Shown here piece by piece: positions 23,556 through 36,849 of a DNA stretch of 64,000 nucleotides (within the stretch, counting starts at the first letter, position 1; every line of letters starts with the position of its first letter). A model generated the notes under the pieces. That model ran no database searches. It had not been told where the DNA came from and saw only the letters and a list, made by a program, of their open reading frames with translations. Position numbers and translations under genes: made by a program. The stretch covers positions 3,441,759-3,505,758 of the forward strand of contig NC_080714.1 of NCBI RefSeq assembly GCF_019097595.1. Direction: 5' to 3'. Origin of the DNA: Hemibagrus wyckioides (taxonomy: Eukaryota; Chordata; Actinopteri; Siluriformes; Bagridae).

Positions 23556-26500
23556 CTTAAGCACGTGTGGAACATAATTAACACAGAAAAAATGTACACA
23601 CTGGTATTCTGACCTCAGACACTTACTAGTCTTGAATGATGTGGGCTTGAACAAGGGAAAGAGGGCCGGTGCTCCTGTCTGACCGTCATAAACAGAATAT
23701 AATGTTTCTCTGTACATAAAATATAATCAGTAAAAAAAAAAGTTTTATTTATTTATTTCAAGTCATTAATTTGAAACATTAATTTGATCTTCAAATCTTG
23801 ACAAATATATGATTTTGAGCTGATCAGTCCAGGTTCACACATAAATGTGTTTTTTCCCCCAAAGCAACTGGATTTTCATAAACACCACATCTGCTCCTGT
23901 GAACGCTTTCCGGATAAATTTGTTCAGATCCAGCTTTATAAATGAATCCCAGATGATAATTACATCGTCATTAAACACTTGAATACTTCCTGAATGGGGA
24001 TCAACAGCAAATTGCAGCCATCAGATTAATCAGCGTGGAAGAAAGTTCACGTTCCCGGCCGAGACTTCCCCCGAATCCCCACAAGTCCCGAGCTGCAGCT
24101 TTCAATAATGCATTCAAACGAGCTGCTGATGCAACCCGAGCATGCGCGGAATCGACTATTAGCGTCTCGGATTCCTGAAGGTTGCTGTACGTCTGTGAGC
24201 CGCGTCGATCCTATCGGCCGCTCGCGCTTTTTTTTGAGCTGCGTGTTGTTCTTATCAGCGCGTGTTCACGGGGGTTCAGCAGCCTGTTGGAACCTGTACA
24301 CGGCGATAGAGCAGGTATGCGACGCCGCAGGTATGCGCTGCGTATGGGTACACAAAAATGGGAAACCATGCAACACGGACGCCGCTTATGTCATGAGGTG
24401 CTGTGTAACTTGAGCGGGAGGTTTAAGAAAACTGACATGAGAAATGAAAAAAAAAATGGTTGGCTAGGAATTATGCGGAATTCCGTAGCTTAGAGAAAAT
24501 GGCCCGCTTCCCTGAGGTAATATTGTCAGAAATAGACTGAATTCTCAGAGGCTGGTGTTTTTCTGGTGTTTTCCTTCTTCACTAGACCACATTAATGCCT
24601 GAAACGCTTGTACTGTGGATGCCCCTTTACTAAATTTTTACAATTTCTATGTGTGTGAAAACTCATGAACGTGTGGTTAGCGGATGATGCTAAGTGCAAT
24701 TACACGGTGATTCTACCATTAAAAAGTCATTAATAAACAATTCAGCGACACATCTGTGGGAAATCTTTATATCCCCGACGGTTCGGTCTCATTTTCACGC
24801 TCACGCTCCCATCACGTTGACCTGGTTTACCAAAAAAGTGAATTCATGCGCGGATTGTGTTGTCAAGTAGGTATTAGTGCTGATCCTTACTGTTCATCAC
24901 TCTGAAGCCTTTACTCGTCGTAGCATTCTGAATCCAAAAGCAAATTAGTGCGCGAGGTCTAAATAGCATGTTTGTGTTCTGACCCATGCTGGATGATGAA
25001 TATGCGCATATTTAATGAGCGATGGCTCATTTACCTCCGTATTGTAATGAACAAGCTGCGCATAGCAAGTGGATTTGGATCAGACGCTGACCCCCCCCCG
25101 ACACCCATCACCACTATCACCACCACCGTCCCCCCTTCCCCAACCCTCCCCCACGCCCCCGGGCACAGCTTGACCCCTTTCCATACATTAATCCCAAGGC
25201 TACTATTCCGTACGCTCGGTGCTCATAGGCTCTGACAAGCCAACACGCTGTCCAACCTTATATGCCAGGAATAACTCGGCCTTACGAAGCAAACCGCTAA
25301 GTGAAGGGGAAAGAAAAACAAAACAGAATTAGGCCACAGCTGTTTAGGACTGTAGGCAAAAAATCAGTCTCAATACGTCAGGGAACATTACATCAGATAA
25401 AGTGCTGGGGCTCGTGCCATGCAGGATGCGTTTCTAACAGCGTGCTGCTTTCGTCTTTTTTCTTTTTTTCTTTCTTTCCCCCCTGCTTTAATCTGCAAAC
25501 CTCGGTCATTATGCTAATTGGAAAAAGCAAAAAACCAGAATCGAGGGGTAGTGAGAGATGATGGGATTTAAAAAATGGATGCTAACGCATCCCGCTGTGT
25601 CAGTCGAGTTCATTCAGTGAAGTGAGGAAGGAAGACTCGTAATGAGCTATGCTAGCGAGTGATTGTCTTTTTATTGCCTATAGAGCCTATTAAGCCAGAA
25701 TATAAAAACATTTACACGTTTAAACGGCTCTATGCTATATGTTTTCCTACACTGACACGGTGCTTTGGTTGCGTGCTATAGTGCACTCTGTCTATAGCGA
25801 TTGCGTCACAAGAATTCAGCGCGTGAAATCTTAGCGCACTGCGGTAGGTTAATGTCTGAACCATGTACCCAAGCAGATACACAACTACCAGCGTGCACTC
25901 TGATGCACAAATGAAAAGTAGGGCACAGGGATGAGCATCAGTGTTTTGGATGCGACGGAGATATGATCAGCCAATCGTGTGACATCACAACTAGCTTCAC
26001 CTACTGAGAGGGATAAATATATTGTCTTCACGGCAAGACATTTCACTGACGTTTATTTCTATCCAGCTCTAACACCTGGTTATTTACCGTCTCGCTCGTC
26101 TACCAGGGAATTTATGTAACGCTCACCGCCATTACTGTAACATTTACCGCTCTTGCTAAAGTCCTACAAAGCTGTTCAGGGTCGAGGGAAAATTACAGCA
26201 TGTGTAGAAAAGCCCTGGGGATAAAGCCGAAATAAGGTGAGGGAGAAATCTGCGAGTCTCGCCGTCGTGTGCGAGTCGGAATCGATCTCTCGGTCCTCGA
26301 GAGTCGAAGCATAAAAACACGGCCTAGAAAACTCTCACCGTGACGCACCATTTTAGAAGTTCTTCACAAGCGCTAGCTGACAGAACTGGGTAACCCACTA
26401 ACACACTCCCTGTCAGATCTGTCTCTCGGAAAAAGCCGAGCGAGGAAGAGGAGAGGAGCTGTTCGCAGAGCTGGGTTTCCCCAAACCAGATCAATTATTA

Positions 26501-27060
26501 AAGAAGAGCAAAAGCGAAGCAGGAGGAAAGAAGAAATTGTCTCTTCTTTTCTTTTCTGCTTAGCGTGAAGAGTCCTTTAGCACAGAGCATGTAGGCTCAG
26601 ATAGCCATCTTGTGTTAATCACATAGACGCCGCTTCATTAACACTTCAAAGAAAGCGGAAAAACAGAAACGGAGTCCATTTTGTTCGTTGGCCTCGTTTT
26701 TCCAAGCCTGTAATGAATCTCGGAGGAACGGGATACGGGGTTAAAGCCGCTCAGAATGCAGCGTTGTGGGAATCTGTGTGATGAATCCATATCTTTGGAT
26801 GAGAGAAGAAAAAAAAGAAAACACCTAAGCAGATCATTGAGATGTAAATGCGTCCTGTTGTTCTGATTAATAACCTCTCTGAGCCACCGCTCGCTTACCT
26901 ACACAAGCAGACGGACACTCGGACACGTTTCCTGACCATTTTTGTGGCTGTAATAATTTATGATGTCATAATCTCGATTTGATGAAAAAAATAAGCACTT
27001 TTTAGTGCACTACGTAGGGCTTACAACACTATTATGACATTTCCTATGTAGTGAGCTCAT
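23556..27060. other. Unique, comparatively repeat-poor DNA
   Basis: The longest stretch with little simple repeat. A C-rich tract lies at 25089-25165 and a pyrimidine tract at 25450-25490. A 101-codon frame at 24108-24413 starts with ATG but has no recognisable domain and is probably chance. Confidence 0.45.
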
Positions 27061-27330
27061 ATAGTGAACAGGAAATAATAAAATAAAACAAAACCAAATA
27101 AAATTAAATTTAAAAAAATAAATAAATAAATACAAAAAACAAAATAATAAATAAATAAATGAAACAGAACAAAATAATAAACAAGAACAAAAAAATAAAC
27201 AAAACACAAAATAAAATAGAATAAAATAAAATAAATAAATGCTAAGAATTTTTAAATCCCAGCTAAATGTCAGTGAAAGGAAACCACTACTTTATGCAAA
27301 ATAAAAAAAATACAATTAAATCATAAATTT
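27061..27330. repeat. A-rich AAATA low-complexity tract
   Basis: Imperfect AAATA/AAAACA repeats on the + strand; no coding content. Confidence 0.85.
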
Positions 27331-27368
27331 TATGATTGTTATTATTATTGTTTTTTATTTCCTCATAG

Positions 27369-27400
27369 CAGAGACACTGTTTCCCCCGATCAGGGATTTG
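27369..27400 (+). other. Candidate short exon
   Basis: A pyrimidine-rich run (27340-27364) ends in an AG acceptor at 27367-27368. After 32 bp comes an exact GTAAGT donor at 27401. All three frames are open across it. An alternative acceptor AG at 27370-27371 would give 29 bp. No protein family could be assigned; chance pairing of splice-like sites is possible. Confidence 0.2.
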
Positions 27401-27719
27401 GTAAGTCTTTTGTACTCAGGTTTATATCTCAGAGTAAACAAGAAGTTGACTCATAGTCACTGTGTTTAAAAGAGCCATAAAGCATTCACACGAGACATAA
27501 ACGCCGGAATGTAAAGTCTAGAACAAAAAGTCAGACGTTTGCCGGAATCAGATAATCATCTCACGGAGATATGAGCAAGACAAAATGGCAAACGTCTCAT
27601 TAAAGTGAAAATGATGTGCATTCCTGATCTGTTCGTCTTAAAGGCTGAGGGGACTTTTGATCCGCCGTTGCTTTCCTCCAAACTGGGTTCTAAAACAAAC
27701 GCTTGTGCTTTATGAGATA

Positions 27720-27770
27720 AAGAAGAGAAAGGAAAAGATAAAAAAAAAAAAGAAAGAAAGAAAGAGGTCT
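27720..27770. repeat. Purine-rich A/GAAA tract
   Basis: Poly(A) and (GAAA)n at about 27738-27766. Confidence 0.85.
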
Positions 27771-27871
27771 ATCAAAGAGATGGAAGGAAGAAGAAGAGCA
27801 TCTCCTGTAAGAGAACAAGTCCAGACAGGCACCTGTCCTCTGTTTGTGTTTGGTCTAGCTGTCTCTCTAGA

Positions 27872-28455
27872 ACACACACACAGGGACACGCACACACAGG
27901 GGGACACACACGCACGCACAGGGACACACACACACACACACACACACTAAAGCATGCATCCACACACACAGGGACACAGACACAATAAAGCATGCATCCA
28001 CACAGACACACACACAGAAACGCACTACAGTGTGCATCCACACACACACGGACACACGCACACACACATGCACTAAAGCATGCATCCACACACACAGGGA
28101 CACACATACAGACACACACACACTAAAGTGTGCATCCACTCACACAGGGACACACATGCAGACAAACACACACACACACACACTAAAGTGTGCATCCACA
28201 CACACAGGGACACACACACTAAAGCATACATCCACATACACAGAGACACAAACGCACACACACAGGGACACACACACAGGCAATAAAGTGTGCATCCATA
28301 CACACAGGGACACACGCACACACACATGCACTAAAGCATACATCCACACACACAGGGACACGCACAAACACACAGGGACATACACACTAAAGCATACATC
28401 CACACACACGGACACACACACACACACACACACTAAAGCATACATCCACACGCAC

Positions 28456-28491
<36 letters not shown>

Positions 28492-29375
28492 GCGTGCATC
28501 CACACACACAAGGACACACACACACACACACTAAAGCATATATCCACACACACGGACACACACACACACACTAAAGCATACATCCACACACACGGACACA
28601 CACACACACACACTAAAGCGTGCATCCACACACACAAGGACACACACACACACACACACACACTAAAGCATACATCCACACACACGGACACACACACACA
28701 CACACACTAAAGCGTGCATCCACACACACAAGGACACACACACACTAAAGCATATATCCACACACACGGACACACACACACACACACTAAAGCGTGCATC
28801 CACACACACAAGGACACACACACACCTACATGTGCACATGGAAGTGTACATCCACACACACAGGGACACACACACCTACGTGTGCACATGGAAGTGTACA
28901 TCCACACACACAGGGACACACACACACCTACGTGTGCACATGGAAGTGTACATCCACACACACAGGGACACACACACCTACGTGTGCACATGGAAGTGTA
29001 CATCCACACACACAGGGACACACACACCTACGTGTGCACATGGAAGTGTACATCCACACACACAGGGACACACACACACCTACGTGTGCACATGGAAGTG
29101 TACATCCACACACACAGGGACACACGTCCTCACACACACGCATACACGCACAAACTCATGCGTCCACACACACAAACACACACACACAGGGACACATATG
29201 GACAAACATATGGATGCAGACAGGGACACACGCACGTGTGCACACATGCATCCACACACACAAGGATGCACACATAGAGAGACACATATGGGCACACACA
29301 CGCACGCACAGGGACACACATGAACACACATATGGACACACACATGGACACGGACACACACACACACATTGGACA
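27872..29375. repeat. 1.5-kb CA-based minisatellite
   Basis: (CA)n tracts are punctuated by taaagcatgcatcc, taaagtgtgcatcc or taaagcatacatcc and by agggacac or ggacac, with units of about 40-60 bp. At 28430-28800 two unit types alternate. At 28825-29110 six copies of a second unit (cctacgtgtgcacatggaag) recur at 50 or 52 bp, differing by one CA step. Thr-His and Cys-Val open frames are repeat artefacts. Confidence 0.95.
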
Positions 29376-29396
29376 CATATATATGTGTTTCTAAAC

Positions 29397-29460
29397 CTCT
29401 GTAACGTTGCTTTGAAACAATGTGCATTGTTAAAAGCGCCATACAAATACATTGATTTAA
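29397..29460 (+). mobile_element. Non-LTR retroelement 3'-tail fragment
   Basis: Contains gctttgaaacaatgtgcatt and gttaaaagcgccatacaaat, a motif common at the ends of fish LINE/SINE copies. It is directly attached to the CA array. Family placement is from memory. Confidence 0.5.
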
Positions 29461-29960
29461 AAATATATAAACACAAACACAGGGACACACTCCCTCACAC
29501 TCATACACTTACACACACACACACACACCTCAGCCTATTGAGATTTAATTGTCTAAGGCTGTGTTCAGACTTGGCACTACGCTCTGTCTCAGGAGATCTG
29601 ATCACAAGTGGACGGCCGAGACTCGTCTGATTCACTCGCGCTAGCTATTTTCACACGTCTCCGGTCACTCGGGTTCCCCTTGATGCAGTTCCCCAAAGTC
29701 ACTTCAATACCAGTCTTAAAAATATGCAAATGAAAACGTTTGAAAGTGTTTGAGGTTCGCTGTTGGAAGTGAAGCACAAAAATCAGGAGCAGTTACTGAG
29801 TGATGCAACAGAAGAACGTTCACCTGAACGTCAGGAGATCACAAGCTTGAATCGTGACGATGGCCAGAAGCCAAAACGGCAAACCTGCCCCCGCTCTCCG
29901 TGAACGAGGGACATCACTTCATTTACAGAACAGGTCCAACAAAAAGATTCTGAAGAAAGT
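29461..29960. other. Unique DNA with possible old interspersed repeat
   Basis: 29555-29640 contains gatctgatcacaagtggacg, a phrase I associate with a fish interspersed repeat, but the match is too short to name. A CA run lies at 29509-29528. Confidence 0.35.
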
Positions 29961-30415
29961 TGCTCACATGTGGATCAGAGGAATCAAAATCGTATCATAC
30001 AGCAGAAGATTCGGTTGAATCATCAAAATGATTCTTTGTATGAATCGAAATAGTTTCACATCATGAATTAAAATTCTACTGTAACAGATTCAGCTGTGTC
30101 ATCGAATATTGACTCAAATGAATCACAGGCTCATGAATCAAAACAGATTCGGTGGTATTATTGAATATTGGCTTGACTGAATCGTTAAACTGAATCATTG
30201 CCTTATTCATATACTGTCAAACACCGAATCAAGCTGCAATACAAATCGAAATCGTATCGTATCACAGAAGATTCAGAGATACTGTCAAATCTGAAATCAT
30301 TGTCTTGTGAATCATAACCATAACATAATCGTGGCTGAATCAAATAGCGAATCGTTGACTCATGAATCAAACTTGCATATCAGATTCAGCTCTATCGTCA
30401 AATAACAAATTACAG
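29961..30415. repeat. Degenerate GAATC-based tandem repeat
   Basis: The blocks cagattcagct, ctcatgaatcaaa, gaatcgttgact and gtcaaatagcgaatcg recur with irregular spacing of about 60-100 bp. It is an old, diverged array. Confidence 0.7.
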
Positions 30416-30960
30416 AAATGGCATTGCATCATCTGGATGTCTGCTCTGTACACCGCTAACAATAAGCAGAGCTGATGATTTTCCATCCGCCGAAAAAATG
30501 CACACGTGAACTGGGAAAAGGTCACGTGATCCGAAACGGATTTTAGTACCAGATTTGTACAGGGTATAAAGGGAGCTTTAAGTCCATCATACTGGCTTCA
30601 GTGACCCCCCCAATGAAAGGAACCCCCCCCAGAGCCCCACCCATCCACCCCCCCAACAACACACACACACACACACTCGACCTTGAGAGCACAGTTCAAA
30701 GAGCACCAACACAAGAATACAGAGCTGAGGATCAAAGACCAAAGCTAAACAAGACATCGTTCTAGTCATAACAGCTTCAGAGCAAAGTTTGTTTTTATTT
30801 TTAAATAAAATGTCTGACTCAAGCTTCTCGTTTTATTTCAGCTCGCAGTCATGATGTTAGCTAGCTAGCTGATTCCAACGGCAAAAATACCGAATAATGA
30901 CCTGTCCAAAGACTTTTAAGAGTTGATAAAAAGGAAGAGCTTATATAAAAAACCAGACTG
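30416..30960. other. Unique DNA
   Basis: C-rich tracts at 30605-30655 and a short CA run at 30660-30676. Confidence 0.5.
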
Positions 30961-30963
30961 ATA

Positions 30964-31003
<40 letters not shown>
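30964..31003. repeat. (AAT)n microsatellite
   Basis: Thirteen near-perfect AAT units. Confidence 0.95.
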
Positions 31004-31007
<4 letters not shown>

Positions 31008-32276
31008 CATTTATTACAATTTTTCACTTGCTTATTAAGATATTATTAGCATCGATTAGCGTTCTTTTATTTTTCTCAGTGCTCATTCCTTCAGCTCAGG
31101 GCTTTTCCCTGTCTTTCAGCACAGTGTGTTATTATTAGACACCAGAAATGCTTCTTTTTTTTCTGTGTGTAAGAATTAAATTTAAACGTATTCCCACGAT
31201 GCGCTCTCTCGCTCTCTCTCTCTCTCTTCCCACCAGACACGCTCAAAACTAGGACATCACGTCGTGGTGAATAGTTCTGGGCTTCAAATGCATCTTTTAT
31301 ACATCAGCTTCCTAAAAGCATTGCGAGATAGACAAACAAGGAGAAATGCATCAGGAAAAATAAATAAATAAAAAAAATTATTTAAAAAAAAAATAGAAGA
31401 AAAAAAATAAGGGATCATGTATGACAATGTGCTTTCTATAGTACTGGATACACAATTTTATTGGGAAAATTATTGGAAATTTTGGGAAGGACCAAGTATA
31501 TGGGAAAAACTGGAAGAAATCCAGGTCTCAGGGTTGGAGAAGTAGAAAATTATGGTTAAAGATCATCACATTTAAGGTGACGGTCAGAGTGTTTTCTAAT
31601 ACACACACGTGTGAAAGCTGAAATCATTCTCACATCTGGATTAATGCCGGACGAGTGAGTAAACAAAGTTCTCGGTGAATAATATTGAGTCAGTTCTCAT
31701 CTTGCTTGGATCTAGTTTTCTGTGTGTGTTGTCATGATCTTGTTTTTCTTCTTCTCCTCTACTAACCCTCCTTTACGGTTTCTGTGTAATAAACGCTTCC
31801 AGCGAGTTTAATTACACAGGACCATACAGGACTTCCTTCAGGGATGATGAGTCAACGAGTCACGCTGATTTTTGTGTATATTCGGTACATCCTTAATCTG
31901 CATGCTAGCATGCTAAATTGGGAAATGCTGCGAGCCCGTGAGCTGAAATATCCCCAAAATGCCCGTCAGTCAAAAACAAACCACTTACGATTATTTACAC
32001 AAAGACTAACAAATAGTTTCCTGTGTAGAGTAAATGATAGCTTCCTTCTCAGATGTGGACAGAAGAAGAAGACTATAGGATCTCGCCGTTATATAAACGT
32101 GGCTTTTTCTGTGGGAGTGAAGGAGTCGGGTCAGGAAACGGAGTCCGACTGTTTCCTCTCCAAGTTTCCTTTCTCAAGCGACGCTCTCAGGGAGAATGTC
32201 ATCCATATAGCGCTCTCTTTCCTTCCCTTCCCCCTGAGCTGCTTCCCCTCCTCCACTTACATAAAAGCCCTATTTA

Positions 32277-32280
<4 letters not shown>
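31004..32280. other. Unique DNA
   Basis: A-rich tract at 31360-31410. A 184-codon frame (31844-32398) begins with ATG but runs into the GA repeat and has no recognisable domain. Confidence 0.45.
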
Positions 32281-32325
<45 letters not shown>

Positions 32326-32619
32326 GGGGAGAGGGAGCGAAAGAGAGAGAAAGAGAGAGGGAGGACATACTACCACTATTGGCACCCTGCCTCCATGACC
32401 TAGTTTCCTACTTACATTCAGAGAGAGTGAACAAAACGAGAGAGAGACAGACAGATAGAGGCAGATAAAGATAAAGAGATGGAGAAAGTCACAGAGAGAG
32501 AGAGAGAGAGAGAGAGAGAAGGAAAGGAGGAAAGAGAGAGAAACAGGAAAAAGAAAGAATTCTGACAAAGAAGAAAGAGACAGACAGAAAGAAAGAAAGA
32601 AAGTAAGAAAGAAAGAAAG

Positions 32620-32652
<33 letters not shown>

Positions 32653-32759
32653 AGAAAGAAAGAAAGAGAGACAGAGAGTCAGAAAGAAAGGAGGGAAGCG
32701 AGAGAAAGAGAGAGAAACAGGAAAAAGAAATTCTGACAAAGAAGAACTAGAGACAGAAG

Positions 32760-32823
<64 letters not shown>

Positions 32824-32829
32824 AAGAAG

Positions 32830-32862
<33 letters not shown>

Positions 32863-32910
32863 GGAGAGAGAGAGAGAGAGAAAGAAAGAGAGGAGGAGAG
32901 AGAGAGAGAG

Positions 32911-32957
<47 letters not shown>

Positions 32958-33005
32958 GTTAGACAGAAAGGAGGAGACAGACAGACAGACAGACAGACAG
33001 ACAGT
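32281..33005. repeat. Purine-rich GA/GAAA array with (ACAG)n
   Basis: (GA)n at 32285-32320, mixed GA/GAAA to 32956, perfect (GAAA)n at 32911-32956 and (ACAG)n at 32976-33004. A block around gaaacaggaaaaagaaa with ttctgacaaagaag occurs twice (about 32541 and 32714). Confidence 0.93.
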
Positions 33006-33217
33006 GTAGACAGTGAAAGTGCAGGCAGGTCATGTGACTCCTGGCTCCAGTCTGATTCTGGGAGTCTAATCTAACTTCACTGTCTGAAGTGAACATGTGT
33101 AGAAACATCACACTGATTATTTCTGTACTCTCTGCTTCTATCAGTGTTTGCTTTGTCTGAGGACTAACAGTGACGTGTCTCTGTATGTTCTACACTCAAA
33201 CATGATTATAGGGATAT

Positions 33218-33253
<36 letters not shown>

Positions 33254-33865
33254 GCTCAAGAGAAACATAAACCCTATTCACACACGCACTTCTACTGATC
33301 AAACACCTGGCAGTTGTCCAGAACGGGGTCACGTGTATCACAGCTACACCTACGGCGTGTCTCAGTCACTCAACATTTTCTCACGTACGTTATAACATAA
33401 AAGGCCACTGCTTTAGTGACCTGTCCAGGAAATTTCAGTGAAATCTTTGGTCTGAAAGCTGAAAGGCGTTCTGCACGTTGGCTCTGCGCTGAATTCACAC
33501 TGAACTCTGGACTAACGCATCGACATTTCCACTGAACGTACACCACGTGTCGAGAACGTGACACCACCTGCAGCAGTGAACTACGTAGCGTATAGGGAAC
33601 TAATAGCTAGCGTGACGTTATATTAGCGGAGGAACTTTACGACTGGAGATAAACCTTTACAGCTCACTGACACTCTGAGTCTCTCAGGAAATATAAATGG
33701 AAATAAACCAGAAAACGTGTGAATCACGTGAATCCTGCTGCTGTCGTGAGCTCCTTTATATGCTGCTACGTTTAAAGTGTTAAAAGAAAAGACGCTAAAA
33801 CACACAGACATACACGTGAAGCAATCTGTTGACACTTTATTCAATTTTCTATTATACTGAAAATA
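33006..33865. other. Unique DNA with (CA)n
   Basis: (CA)n at 33220-33252; otherwise no feature recognised. Confidence 0.5.
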
Positions 33866-35150
33866 CAAAAATTATTATAATTATGAATTATAATTATGAA
33901 TTATAATTATGAAAATATTATACTGATATTATTCTATTACACTGGATCAATATTTAATTTACATTATAATTTACATTTGAATTACATTTTACTCTTGACT
34001 CAACTGTACAGCGTTTTATTTTAAACTAAACTTTTTTACTTTACATTTTATTTGGTATAATACTAAACATTTAAATAACATTTTACTTTAGATTATTTAT
34101 ATTTATTTTATTTTACTTTTTTCTTCACAGCTGAATAAGATTTTACTTTACATTTTAAATAATATATATTTATTTTAAATAATACTTTACATTTTTTAAA
34201 TAACACTGACATTTAAATACCATTTTATTTTAGATTATTTATTTTAGATTTATTTTATTTTACGTTTTTCCACCACAGCTGAATAACACTGTACTTGTAT
34301 TTTATTAAAAATAATACTTTAGATTTTTATTAACAGTTTGACATTTGATTTTATTTGCAGTTTACTTAAATTCTATTTACATTTCACTGTAGATTTTATT
34401 AACATTTTAATTTACGCTATACTTTACATTCTATTAACATTTTTCTTTATACTATTCTTTACGTTTTATTAATGTTTTACTTTACAATATACTCGACATT
34501 TTATTGACATTTTTCTTTATACTTAACTTAAATTTTACTTTACAATTAACTTTATATCTTAACATTTTAATTATTACTTTACACTGATTTACATAGAATT
34601 TTACTTTTTACCTTCGAATATAATAAACATTGGCTTTAACACTTTAAATTTGATTTTATTATTATTATTTTTTTGACTTTACTCAATAAGCAACTTTTTA
34701 TAAACAGTGATCTAGATCAGACATGTTCCGTTCTTGAACCTTATTATCAAAATAATTGTCCAAGTGTTTTCTTTTTTTCACCAATTAAGGAAGCTCAGAA
34801 GAGCAAATATTTTATTTCAGGAACATAAAACATAATTTATATTTAAATAAAATAAAACAAATACAATAAAAATAATTAAAAATAAAAAATAATTTAAAAA
34901 AGAAGGTGAAGAAGAAAAAGAAAAAGAAACAAACAAACAAACAAACAAACAAATAAATAAATAAAAGATCATTTAAAAAGAAGGAACAAATAAAATATAA
35001 TAAAAAATAATTTAATAAAGAAGAAGGTGGTAAAGAAGAAAAAGGAACAAAAATAAATAAATAAATAAATAAATAAAATAATAATAAAATGATATAAATT
35101 AAAGTTAAATAAAATAAAATAAAATTAATAAATAATCTAAAAAGAAGAAG
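33866..35150. repeat. AT-rich low-complexity region with 13-bp repeats and a diverged duplication
   Basis: ttataattatgaa repeats three times at 33875-33914. A ~145-bp tandem duplication is visible: acatttaaata at 34067 and 34209, cagctgaataa at 34128 and 34275. From 34830 the strand becomes A-rich with (CAAA)n and (AAAT)n. Confidence 0.8.
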
Positions 35151-36849
35151 AAGGAACAGTATTGTACTTGTTCAGTATTCCAAACAGTTCATTCGTCCTT
35201 TGGGTTCATTCAGTTCATTTGTCAGATTAAGAAAATTGTGAGTAAAAATAGCATCAATAAAGAGAGCAAAACATTTTATTTTCCCTTTCATAACCTCTAG
35301 AGAGACTGTAAAGTTTCACTCCTTACAACGGCGTAAGGTTTCACATCAGGGTTCTTGCGCAGTGAGGAAGCCTTTAGGATTTAATGTAAGAGACAGTGTC
35401 CTGGAGAAAAGAAGCTAGTTATATTTCTGAGTTTAAATGTTTATTAGTGTCTGAACTGCTCGGGGCTGGTTGGGTTTCACTGGGATAAAAGTAATAGCTC
35501 CGTTTTAAACTGTTTGAATTGAGTCTGTCAACCAGGAGACAGCTGCAGGATGTGGTCAGGGGCCCCTTGAGTTCCCTGTGAGCGAGCGGAGCTGGGGGTA
35601 GGGAACATGTCAGGAACCATGAAACCCTCAGAGTGCGAGAAGATGCAGAAAAGCCGCCAGCGTGAAAAAGCATAGCTAGCTAGCTAGGACGGAGCTGCTC
35701 CTGAAGAAAATCGGTTCTGTGGGACGTTCTGAAGTTAAATCTGCTGTGCCTAACAATTTCATTCTCCCACACACAAACGGCTGATTTATCGCCCGTCACA
35801 AAGGCAACTTTGACTCGGTGAAGCACTCCAAACCGCGATGACATCACCGCTACGACAACACCATCGCTTTGCATGAAAACCAGACATAATGTTGTATAAT
35901 ATAATATAATATAATATTATATAATTCTGTCTCTTTAAAATGCGTGAACTTGCATCATGCATGTGTGTGTGTGTGTGTGTGTGTGTTACATTCCCATCTC
36001 GCTATATCACAATTCTCTTTTGTTTAGTCTTGAGAAGAATACACATATTGCTCCATCACATTTAGCTGACATGCAAAAGCTCCATTGAAAATGAAGGGAC
36101 GTGATGATGTTTTAATAAAATGGTGTGTGTTGTATATTAAATTTTATAGCGCAATGCTGTTGAATTCTTGGTTCTGATTGGTCAAAAAGACAGCAGGTGA
36201 AGCTACAAGGCAAATTGCAGGTTTATTACAATATTATGATATTATTCCATTCCATTCCTTCCATTCGTATACGTAAGAAATTTGCTGTTGTGTCACAGGG
36301 ACGGAATGCTATCATATCAAATAATCAACTTCCTGTTTCATCACACCGTCCCGCGACATTTATTTCCCTTACAAACTGTACACACGACTAACAAAAGGCT
36401 AATATAATCATCTAGTGTAATTAGCACTAATCTTTGACTGATGATGGCATGAACACACCAAAAAAACACTAGACAAAACCTTGTGGAACAGGCTAAAGTT
36501 GTGCAAAAAATAAATAATGACCAGAAAAGCAACAGCAGCTTAATGAATATACAGGCGATTGCCCCGCCTCCAGTGTTAATATCGACGGCAATACTTCGTA
36601 AAGTCCCAGATTTTTATTCCGATAGCTACACACGAGTGAGCAAATTATTCCAGTTCCCTGAATTTTGTCTTTAGGTTTGAGTTTCTAGTTGCTTGTATTA
36701 GCAGGCGCTAATCACTTAATCTGTAAACATCTCGGTATCTCAGCCAGGTGAGCTGGTTTGAGGTCATCAACATATGTAGCACAAATGTTAACATATGTTA
36801 TCTGGAGTGTTTGAGATTTCATTAAACCTGTTTGACGACATTATTTACA
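35151..36849. other. Unique DNA
   Basis: (TATAA)-type repeat at 35888-35926 and (GT)n at 35961-35987. No gene recognised. Confidence 0.45.

Noticed and set aside
24108..24413. 101-codon ATG frame in CpG-rich DNA
   Set aside because: No recognisable domain, no promoter or splice context, and overlapped by an equally open frame.
27772..29630. Multiple 100-280 codon frames of Thr-His or Cys-Val type
   Set aside because: Artefacts of the CA minisatellite on both strands.
31844..32398. 184-codon ATG frame with a TATA-like word inside
   Set aside because: Runs into the GA repeat and shows no domain; length inflated by the stop-free repeat.
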